Shown piece by piece: positions 1 through 5,191 of a stretch of DNA of 6,426 bases. The stretch is from assembly GCA_017558545.1 (NCBI GenBank), contig JAFYUG010000262.1, forward strand, positions 1 to 6,426, in the 5' to 3' direction. The stretch comes from Oscillospiraceae bacterium. GTDB lineage: Bacteria; Bacillota; Clostridia; Oscillospirales; Oscillospiraceae. Both the position numbers and the translations under genes were made by a program. The notes below the pieces were generated by a model that worked only from the letters and a program-made list of their open reading frames with translations, was not told the DNA's origin and ran no database searches. Each line of letters opens with the position of its first letter. The first letter of the stretch is position 1.

Positions 1-57
1 CAAATCGGGCCGAAAGAGGACGCCAGCCCCTACAATGGTGCAGAGTAAAACATGGTC

Positions 58-85
58 ATTGCGAAGCGCGAAGCGCTGTGGCAAT
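58..85. repeat. short palindromic interspersed repeat (ATTGC...GCAAT)
   Basis: A compact hairpin is formed by ATTGC (58-62) pairing with GCAAT (81-85) and AGCGC (65-69) pairing with GCGCT (73-77) around a GAA loop, with small internal bulges. Flanking GG and CC (54-55, 86-87) could extend the stem imperfectly. There is no T-run after it, so it is not a standard terminator. Hairpins with this ATTGC/GGCAATCC edge resemble dispersed REP-like repeats found in many copies in anaerobic Bacillota; that resemblance is from memory and copy number cannot be seen here. Confidence 0.6.
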
Positions 86-126
86 CCGTACCCCCCGAAG
101 CGGGGCGAAAGATTAAAACCCACTCA

Positions 127-286
127 TTTAAAGGCCCCCTTTTCAAGGGGGCTGGCATTTGCGTCAGCAAATGGCTGGGGGATAAGAGTAACGACTACGC
201 GGAACTAAAATAGAAGCAAATCTTCAGCCTTATCCCCCCCTGCCTCGCTTTGCGAGGCTTCCCCCCTTGAAAAGGGGGGCTTTAAA
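127..286. repeat. ~160-bp MITE-like inverted-repeat element
   Basis: The left arm (about 127-186) and right arm (about 228-286) are imperfect reverse complements of each other. Both run from an outer TTTAAAG through a C-run, TTTTCAA and a G-run to an inner GGATAAG. Each arm folds by itself as well. GCCCCCTT/AAGGGGGC (134-141/145-152) and CATTTGC/GCAAATG (156-162/167-173) lie on the left. GCCTCGC/GCGAGGC (242-248/252-258) and CCCCCCTT/AAGGGGGG (261-268/272-279) lie on the right. The unpaired centre is 187-227. It encodes no transposase, so if mobile it would be moved in trans. The two internal small hairpins differ in sequence but occupy equivalent positions, which suggests the structure rather than the sequence is kept. 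A transcript-level role, such as 3'-end or termination signal, is an alternative. Confidence 0.65.
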
Positions 287-332
287 AGCGGGGCGGGTAA
301 GACCGTTTCTAACTTGGCGCCCCTTAAATGTG

Positions 333-363
333 AAAAGAGCAGTTCAAACCGAACTGCTCTTTT
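333..363 (-). terminator. Rho-independent terminator of the LRR gene
   Basis: A perfect 13-bp inverted repeat, AAAAGAGCAGTTC (333-345) and GAACTGCTCTTTT (351-363), encloses a 5-nt loop. Read on the minus strand, the GC-containing stem ends in TTTT and lies 16 nt past the TAA of the LRR gene, as expected for an intrinsic terminator. The A/T outer stem also gives a TTTT run on the plus strand, so it may act in both directions. Confidence 0.9.
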
Positions 364-379
364 AATTTATATATTGTGT

Positions 380-2494
380 TTATTCTGTGGGTGCGGTGTC
401 GGTCTCTGCTTCGGGAGTTTCGGCGATTTCTTCGCCTGCTTCCTCGCCGCCGGTCTCGCCTTCGCCGCCATCTTCAATGAAGGGGTCCTCGGTGACCACG
501 GGAGGAGTCTCCTCGGGAACGGTGAGGTCTATATCGGTGACGATGCGGCAGTTGGGCAGGGCTTCCTGCAATGCTCTTATGGCATCGGCGGTGAGGCCGC
601 TGTTGCCGGAGATATAAAGCTCGGTGAGGGAGGTAAGTCCCATGAGGGCGCTGAGGTCGGAAATATTATTATTCTCGATGCTGAGAATGCGCAGAGAAGT
701 GAGAGAGCTGAGCGCAGAAATATCGCTTAGGCTGTTATTGGAAAGATAAAGACTCTCAAGGCCGGTGAGGGAGGCAAGGTGGCTGATGTCGCTGACATTA
801 TTATGGCTCATATCAAGCTCGGTGAGGCCGGTGAGAGAGGCCAGGGGAGCAATGCTGCTTATGGAGTTGGACATGATGCTCAAGCTCTTAAGCTTGCTAA
901 GAGATGCAATGGGGCTGAGGTCGCTTATGGAGTTGCTCATAAGATCCAGCACTTCAAGCTCCTTGCAATCGGCAAGAGGGCTGATGTCGGTGATGGCGTT
1001 GGCGCTGAGCACCAGAGTGCGCAGGGCGGTGAAGTGCTCAAGGCCACTGAGGTCGCTTATATCCATTGCAGAGGCGGAAACGCTGACGGCGTCGGAGGTG
1101 AACTCCACACTGCCCAGCTTCACCTTCCAGAAAAGCTCGCTATGGCTGATTTCGCAGCCGGTGAGAGCTTCTTCCAGCTCCTCAAACTTGTTGGCGGTGA
1201 GCTTGGGGTTATTTTCAATGGTAAGCTCGGTGAGCTTGGTGAGCTTAATGAGCACATCCAAATCCTTGTCCTCAAGGTCGGTGTCCTTCAGACCGAGGCG
1301 GGTGAGGGAGGGCAGCTGGGTGAGCACATCAATGCTCTTGAGGGGGTTGGAGCTGAGCCAGAGAGCCTGAAGGTTGGTGAGGTAGGGGAGGATGGAAATA
1401 TCGCTTACCTTATTGGCGTCAAGGTCAAGATGCTTCAGCTTGGTGAGGGTGATGAGGGGGCTGATGGACTCAATTTTGTTGTTCCAAAGGCAGAGCCACT
1501 CCAGCTCCTGCAAATCTACAAGGGGGCTGAGGTCGGTGATGGCGTTGTTGCGCAAGTCCAGTTTCACCAGCTTGGTGCACTGGGAAAGGGGAGTGAGGTC
1601 GCTGATGTTCTGGCCGCGAAGGTCAAGCTCGGTGACATCGGACATGAAGGTGATAGCGCCCATGGTGATTTCAAAAGCTTCCTCGGTTACCTCGTCGGTA
1701 TAAATGCGGCAATCGGGAATGGCCTCCTGCAATGCCTTCAGCTGCAGGTCGGTGATGGCAATGCCCTTCATGCTGAGGGTACGCAGGGCGCTGAGGGAGT
1801 AAAGGGGAGTGAAATCCTCGATGGGGTTATTGTCGATGTAGAGAGTTTTCAGATTGGTCATCTGAGAGATGGGGCCAAGGTCGCTGATGCGGTTATCGTT
1901 AAGCTGCAGGAAGTTGAGCATTTCCAAATCCGCAATGGCGGCAAGGTCGCTGATGGAGTTGCCGGAGAGGGAAAGGCTTTCCAGCATTTCCAGCTTTGCA
2001 ATATCGGCAATGTCGCTGTTGGTGAGGCCCTTGTCGCTGAGAATGAGGCTCTTGGTGTCGGGAGCAAGGTTCTTGCCGCCAATCTTGATGCCTTCGCCCT
2101 CGGGGGCGTCTTCATTTTCGTCCTCGCCTTCGTAGGCTTTCAGCTCCTGCAATCTTGCGTCTATGGCGTCGCCGCCAAGTCGGGAATAGCCAAGATAGAG
2201 AATCTGTATGGCCATGTCGGTGTCGCCCTTGGCATGGTAGGCCTCGGCAATCAGCAGATAGCAATCCTCGGTGGGGTCAATGTCCATGGCCTTTTCGGCG
2301 CTTTTTATGGCCTTGTCATAGTCGCCTTCCAAAAACGCCATTTCCGCGGCGTTATAGGCGCTTTCATACTTTCGGCCGCCGCCGGAAAAGGCAATGCAAA
2401 GCACGATGACGATAATAAGCACAATGGCGGCAGCGGCGCCGCTTATATACATTATCTTTTCTCTTTTGTCCAGTGAATTAAATTTATCCAGCAT
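380..2494 (-). CDS. membrane-anchored TPR and leucine-rich-repeat surface protein
   Basis: The 704-residue product is probably a surface-displayed binding or adhesion protein; its ligand is unknown. Residues 1-14 are short and Lys/Arg-bearing, and 15-36 form one hydrophobic transmembrane helix. With the positive-inside rule this puts the rest outside. Residues 42-105 are helical and TPR-like, including the motif EGDYDKAIKSAEKAMDIDP. An acidic linker follows at 113-134. About twenty LRRs of 22 residues (consensus LxxLxLxxNxIsDLsPLasLt, internalin-like) lie in three blocks, about 148-264, 288-449 and 470-651. Each block closes with a cap of the ALQEALPNCRI type. The tail (652-704) is Glu/Thr/Pro-rich, with no LPXTG signal. 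I chose the start at 2494 because AGGAGGT lies 11 nt before it and the transmembrane helix follows directly. The frame stays open upstream to 2647, but that would overlap the regulator gene and add a non-signal-like 51 residues. LRR plus transmembrane identity is firm; function is inferred. Confidence 0.9.
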   Translation of the reverse strand: MLDKFNSLDKREKIMYISGAAAAIVLIIVIVLCIAFSGGGRKYESAYNAAEMAFLEGDYDKAIKSAEKAMDIDPTEDCYLLIAEAYHAKGDTDMAIQILYLGYSRLGGDAIDARLQELKAYEGEDENEDAPEGEGIKIGGKNLAPDTKSLILSDKGLTNSDIADIAKLEMLESLSLSGNSISDLAAIADLEMLNFLQLNDNRISDLGPISQMTNLKTLYIDNNPIEDFTPLYSLSALRTLSMKGIAITDLQLKALQEAIPDCRIYTDEVTEEAFEITMGAITFMSDVTELDLRGQNISDLTPLSQCTKLVKLDLRNNAITDLSPLVDLQELEWLCLWNNKIESISPLITLTKLKHLDLDANKVSDISILPYLTNLQALWLSSNPLKSIDVLTQLPSLTRLGLKDTDLEDKDLDVLIKLTKLTELTIENNPKLTANKFEELEEALTGCEISHSELFWKVKLGSVEFTSDAVSVSASAMDISDLSGLEHFTALRTLVLSANAITDISPLADCKELEVLDLMSNSISDLSPIASLSKLKSLSIMSNSISSIAPLASLTGLTELDMSHNNVSDISHLASLTGLESLYLSNNSLSDISALSSLTSLRILSIENNNISDLSALMGLTSLTELYISGNSGLTADAIRALQEALPNCRIVTDIDLTVPEETPPVVTEDPFIEDGGEGETGGEEAGEEIAETPEAETDTAPTE

Positions 2495-2504
2495 CTTTGT
2501 TTTT

Positions 2505-2511
2505 ACCTCCT
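2505..2511 (-). promoter_or_regulatory. ribosome binding site fixing the LRR gene start
   Basis: On the minus strand this reads AGGAGGT, a near-perfect Shine-Dalgarno sequence, 10-11 nt before the ATG whose first base is 2494. No comparable site precedes the more distal in-frame ATG at 2647, which decides in favour of the shorter protein. Confidence 0.85.
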
Positions 2512-2563
2512 GATTTTGAGGGACAGAGTTTTTATACCATAATAATATGTATGCATTACATCC

Positions 2564-2581
2564 AATTTGCATCGGCAAATG
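2564..2581. repeat. solo ATTTGC hairpin resembling part of the 127-286 element
   Basis: AATTTGC-ATCG-GCAAATG closely matches the internal hairpin CATTTGC-GTCA-GCAAATG at 156-173. The match covers 15 of 18 positions, and the loops differ by transitions only. It sits upstream of the LRR gene without the C-run/G-run arms of the larger element. It may be a degraded or modular copy, or simply a chance short palindrome. Confidence 0.4.
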
Positions 2582-2630
2582 CATCCGTCGGAACTTAAGA
2601 CGGAATTTTTGCGCAAAAGTTCCCGAAAAA

Positions 2631-3527
2631 TCAATAATTACCCTCAAAAACCTTCTTTGTCTCGTCTATGACCAGCTTGAGGAGGGGGTCGGTGCTGTTT
2701 TGCACCCAAGCAAGGCAGACGGGGGATGTCTCGCCGGAGGGTATGTATCTGAATTCGGAGTTGGATATGGCGCTGGTCCAGTCGTCCACAAAAAGGGAGC
2801 CCTTTCCGCAGCTTACATCCACAATTCCGGAGGGGATGCTGCGGCAGACGGCAAATTCGGGGGTGATGCCCTTCTTTTCCAAGATGGAGCTTACCACCTG
2901 GCGGTAGGTGCTGCCGTTTCGTCTGTCCGTGGGGGTCTCCACAATGAGGAAGGGGTGGCGGCCAAGACTTTCTATGCTGCCTTCTTCACTTCCGCTGAGA
3001 GCGGAGGAGCAAAGGAAGCCTGTGCCCAAATCAATAAGATGGCAGGACTCAATTTCGTGGGGCTTGTCCGTATCGTGGCCATACATTATTACGATATCAA
3101 CCTCTTTGCGTCTGAGGGCGGGGAAGAAGCCTTCAGGCTCCATGCCCTCCACCTCCAGCTGAATGCCTGGGAAGTGTATGGCAAAATGGCGGGCAAGGCG
3201 GGTATAGAAATGGGCGGCATTCCATGTTATGCCGCAGCCTATGCGTATAGTACCGTAGGGGGTGGAGTGGCCAAGGGAGCGGATGCGCTTTATCATGGCG
3301 TCATACTCGCGGTTATACTCCGTGAGGAAGCTCAGCAAAATCTCTCCCGCCTTGGTGAGGAGGACATATTTGCCCTGTCTGTCGAATAGATCAATCTCAA
3401 GCTCAGCCTCCAAAGTGCTGATATTTTTGCTAACTGCGGGCTGGGAAACGTAAAGAGCCTCCGCCGCTTTGGAAAAACTGCTGTGTTCTGCAACTGCCAT
3501 GAAGCAGTTTCTCTGGCTGTCTGTCAT
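2631..3527 (-). CDS. LysR-family transcriptional regulator
   Basis: The 298-residue protein has the normal LTTR length. A winged helix-turn-helix fills the N-terminus: residues 18-37 are the HTH, with the typical SFSKAAEALYVSQPAVSKNI pattern, followed by LEAELEIDLFDR at 39-50. A linker helix runs to about 88. The effector-binding domain begins near YGTIRIGCG (91-99), with its two lobes covering about 91-298. The start ATG (3525-3527) is preceded by AGAAGG at 3535-3540, 7 nt away. The gene is divergent from dctM-dctP, the classic layout of an LTTR controlling its neighbour and often itself. It therefore probably regulates uptake of the TRAP substrate. The LRR gene follows in the same direction after 136 bp. 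The inducer cannot be deduced. Family assignment is secure; target assignment rests on context. Confidence 0.95.
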   Translation of the reverse strand: MTDSQRNCFMAVAEHSSFSKAAEALYVSQPAVSKNISTLEAELEIDLFDRQGKYVLLTKAGEILLSFLTEYNREYDAMIKRIRSLGHSTPYGTIRIGCGITWNAAHFYTRLARHFAIHFPGIQLEVEGMEPEGFFPALRRKEVDIVIMYGHDTDKPHEIESCHLIDLGTGFLCSSALSGSEEGSIESLGRHPFLIVETPTDRRNGSTYRQVVSSILEKKGITPEFAVCRSIPSGIVDVSCGKGSLFVDDWTSAISNSEFRYIPSGETSPVCLAWVQNSTDPLLKLVIDETKKVFEGNY

Positions 3528-3576
3528 CTTAGCACCTTCTTAATCTGTAAGTATGTGTAAAGTGTGGCAAAATTGT

Positions 3577-3625
3577 TCATATAATGACAAAATATATCCC
3601 ATATATTTGTAGAATATGCCATATA
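3577..3625. promoter_or_regulatory. phased CCATATA repeats, candidate LysR operator
   Basis: CCATATA occurs at 3599-3605 and 3619-3625, exactly 20 bp apart, and TCATATA at 3577-3583, 22 bp further out. The 13-mers TATATCCCATATA (3593-3605) and AATATGCCATATA (3613-3625) differ at two positions only. The first is the core of a perfect 8-bp dyad AAATATAT-CCC-ATATATTT and fits the LTTR T-N11-A rule. Two-turn spacing would place the sites on one DNA face. Another CCATATA lies at 3673-3679. An operator for the divergent regulator is the natural reading, but AT-rich DNA yields such motifs by chance more easily. Confidence 0.5.
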
Positions 3626-3644
3626 GTTATGAGAAAAGCAATGC

Positions 3645-3662
3645 TATAACCTAAAGGTTATA
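3645..3662. promoter_or_regulatory. perfect dyad TATAACC-TAAA-GGTTATA, candidate operator
   Basis: A perfect 7-bp inverted repeat with a 4-nt spacer sits in the lysR-dctM divergent region. If transcription of dctM starts near 3720, as the candidate promoter at 3684-3713 implies, the dyad centre is at about -66, the usual position of the LTTR recognition site. The CCATATA copy at 3673-3679 would then be near -44, where the LTTR activation site usually lies. The spacing does not match T-N11-A strictly, so it could belong to another factor. Confidence 0.5.
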
Positions 3663-3683
3663 CAATAAATTACCATATATGTA

Positions 3684-3713
3684 TTAGAAAATCAAGAGCA
3701 ATTAGTGTATTAT
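3684..3713 (+). promoter_or_regulatory. candidate promoter for dctM-dctP
   Basis: TTAGAA (3684-3689) and TATTAT (3708-3713) are separated by 18 bp. The -10 is good and the -35 is poor, as is common for promoters that need an activator such as an LTTR. The implied leader is about 70 nt. Other AT-rich hexamers nearby could also serve, so the exact position is uncertain. Confidence 0.4.
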
Positions 3714-3779
3714 AACTGCAGCATTGTTATTTTGGAGACATGTGCGGAGTTTCCAAAAAAGCCATGTTTAACCAGAGAT

Positions 3780-3784
3780 GGAGG
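3780..3784 (+). promoter_or_regulatory. GGAGG Shine-Dalgarno that points to a TTG start for dctM
   Basis: GGAGG, followed by T to give GGAGGT, overlaps the in-frame ATG at 3778 and ends 8 nt before TTG at 3793. That is optimal SD spacing. The ATG itself has no SD upstream (only AACCAGAG), and a TAA at 3769-3771 blocks any longer reading. Confidence 0.65.
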
Positions 3785-3792
3785 TCGATTTT

Positions 3793-5112
3793 TTGGATTA
3801 CTTTACTATCGCGATAATCGGCGTCATCGCTCTGCTGATACTGCTGATCATGGGTATGAACATCGGTATCTGCATGATGGCTGTCGGTTTCTTTGGCGTA
3901 TGGTACGTCAAAGGCAACATCAACACCGCTCTGAGTTTGTTTAAGAACATTCCTTACACTCAGGCAACCAACTATTCCTTCACGGTCATACCGCTATTTG
4001 TCCTGATGGGTAACCTCTGTTACTACTCCGGCATGAGCTCTGACCTGTATGCTTGCGCTCGTAAGCTTCTCGGTGGTATCCGCGGCGGTCTCGCCTGCGC
4101 CACTGTCGCTGCTTGCGCTTGCTTCTCCGCTATCTGCGGCTCCACCGCTGCTACCGCCGCCACCATGGGCGTTGTTGCTCTCCCCGAGATGCGCAAGGCC
4201 GGTTATGATGACGGTCTCGCTTGCGGCTCCATCGCAGCCGGCGGTACCCTCGGTATCCTTATCCCCCCCAGCACCGGCTTCATCATTTATGGTATTGTTG
4301 CCGGCGAATCCATTGGTGGTCTTTTCGCAGCAGGTATCATTCCCGGTATCATTCTGGCTGTCTGCTACATAATCTCCATCATGATCGTCGTTCGCATCAG
4401 ACCTAATGCCGCACCCGGTAAGCTGCACTTCACCTTCAAGGAGAAGCTTCTCTCCCTCAAGGGCGCTCTCGCAATGATCGTTCTGTTCCTTATCGCCATC
4501 GGCGGTATCTTCCTTGGCTGGTTCACCGCCAACGAGGCCGCTGCTGTCGGCGCTACCGCAGCTCTTATTTACCTCATTGCACGTCGTCGCTTCACCTGGA
4601 AGATCTTCTTCGACTGCCTCCGTGACACCGTTAAGACCTCCGGTATGATCTTCCTGATCCTCATCGGCGCTTACGTGTTCGGAAACTTCCTGACCATTAC
4701 CAAGCTGCCCATTACCCTGGCAAACCTTGTTAACGGTCTCAACGTAAACCGTTACGTCATCCTCGCTGTCATCATAGTCATCTATGCCGTTATGGGCTGC
4801 CTTATGGACTCCCTGGCAATGGTTATGCTGACCGTTCCCATCTTCCTTCCCATCATGACTGACGCTCTGGGCTTCGGCTCCATCTGGTACGGCGTTCTCA
4901 TGATCATGGTTATGGAAATGGGCCTCATCACTCCTCCCGTCGGCATGAACGTATATATCGTTGCCGGTGTGGCTAAGGACGTACCCCTGCAGAAGATCTT
5001 CGCCGGCGTTGCTCCCATGGTTCTGGGTATGCTGGTCGCCGTTGTCATCGTCTGCGCATTCCCCGTTGTGGCAGAATTCCTGCCCGCACTGCTTGGCTAT
5101 AACGTAGGCTAA
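3793..5112 (+). CDS. dctM: TRAP transporter large permease DctM
   Basis: This is the large membrane subunit of a tripartite ATP-independent periplasmic (TRAP) transporter, which imports organic acids such as C4-dicarboxylates with an ion gradient. The 439 residues, counted from TTG 3793, are hydrophobic throughout, with about a dozen membrane segments and hairpins. Signature elements of the family are present in order: ISG-like FSAICGSTAATAA (111-123), PEMRKAGYD (131-139), GGTLGILIPPS (150-160), ANEAAAVGA (246-254), MDSLAMVMLTVPIFLP (338-353) and ITPPVGMNVY (379-388). The two PP motifs mark the two internally related halves. Length matches a stand-alone DctM, so no DctQ is fused to it. The ATG at 3778 would give 444 residues, but a GGAGG sits on top of it and favours TTG. 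dctP follows after 79 bp on the same strand. Substrate and coupling ion are not deducible. The missing small subunit is discussed in the findings. Confidence 0.93.
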   Translation: MDYFTIAIIGVIALLILLIMGMNIGICMMAVGFFGVWYVKGNINTALSLFKNIPYTQATNYSFTVIPLFVLMGNLCYYSGMSSDLYACARKLLGGIRGGLACATVAACACFSAICGSTAATAATMGVVALPEMRKAGYDDGLACGSIAAGGTLGILIPPSTGFIIYGIVAGESIGGLFAAGIIPGIILAVCYIISIMIVVRIRPNAAPGKLHFTFKEKLLSLKGALAMIVLFLIAIGGIFLGWFTANEAAAVGATAALIYLIARRRFTWKIFFDCLRDTVKTSGMIFLILIGAYVFGNFLTITKLPITLANLVNGLNVNRYVILAVIIVIYAVMGCLMDSLAMVMLTVPIFLPIMTDALGFGSIWYGVLMIMVMEMGLITPPVGMNVYIVAGVAKDVPLQKIFAGVAPMVLGMLVAVVIVCAFPVVAEFLPALLGYNVG

Positions 5113-5133
5113 GCAAAAACATTCATTTTTTGT

Positions 5134-5158
5134 ACAAACGGGCAACTAAGCCTTTTGT
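5134..5158 (+). other. weak hairpin between dctM and dctP
   Basis: ACAAA (5134-5138) can pair with TTTGT (5154-5158), and GGC (5141-5143) with GCC (5150-5152), around AACTAA, with bulges. TTTT sits in the 3' arm and an A-run follows, so it is a poor terminator. It might tune read-through or protect the dctP message, since binding proteins usually need more copies than the permease. Pairing is short and the call is tentative. Confidence 0.3.
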
Positions 5159-5191
5159 AAAAAAACAATTACTTCATTTGGAGGAAGAAAA

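Larger units (their letters stand above)
1..332. other. gene-free repeat-bearing intergenic region
   Basis: No reading frame here has a plausible start, ribosome binding site or protein-like composition. The stretch is occupied by two palindromic repeat units, listed separately at 58-85 and 127-286. The decamer AAGCGGGGCG occurs on both sides of the larger element, at 98-107 and 286-295. The flanks at 1-57 and 296-332 show nothing recognisable. The 3' end of whatever gene lies to the left is outside the window. Confidence 0.7.
2495..2630 (-). other. 136-bp gap between the LysR gene and the LRR gene
   Basis: The gap holds several small dyads. TTTTGCGCAAAA lies near 2606-2617. TCCGTC/GACGGA lies near 2584-2604. 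The ATTTGC/GCAAAT hairpin is listed separately. None has the T-run of a clear terminator in the minus direction. Near 2531-2547 the minus strand has several -10-like AT hexamers (TATTAT, TATGGT, TATAAA). The best -35 partner I can find, TTGGAT 18 nt from TATGGT, is weak. The LRR gene may have its own promoter here or be read through from the regulator gene; sequence alone does not settle it. Confidence 0.4.

Noticed and set aside
127..286. CRISPR array or riboswitch in the gene-free segment
   Set aside because: There are no regularly spaced direct repeats, and the segment lies downstream of a convergent terminator rather than in a 5' leader.
98..295. AAGCGGGGCG direct repeats as target-site duplication
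   Set aside because: The left copy is about 20 bp from the edge of the element, so it does not flank it exactly; chance in GC-rich sequence or an older repeat is equally likely.
779..2476. 565-codon open frame on the plus strand opposite the LRR gene
   Set aside because: It is antisense to a clear LRR gene. Its protein is a low-complexity Gly/Glu/Val/Ala shadow of the repeated LRR codons, and it has no credible ribosome binding site or known domain.
2495..2647. 51-residue N-terminal extension of the LRR protein
   Set aside because: It would overlap the end of lysR, has no SD, and would bury the membrane anchor, while an AGGAGGT precedes the ATG at 2494.
2547..3389. 280-codon plus-strand frame opposite the LysR gene
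   Set aside because: Shadow of the regulator coding strand; the composition is not protein-like and no SD precedes it.
3740..3817. 25-codon leader frame (ATG at 3740) overlapping the dctM start
   Set aside because: The GGAG before it is only 2 nt from the ATG, too close for normal initiation, and the peptide shows no leader-peptide pattern such as runs of one amino acid.
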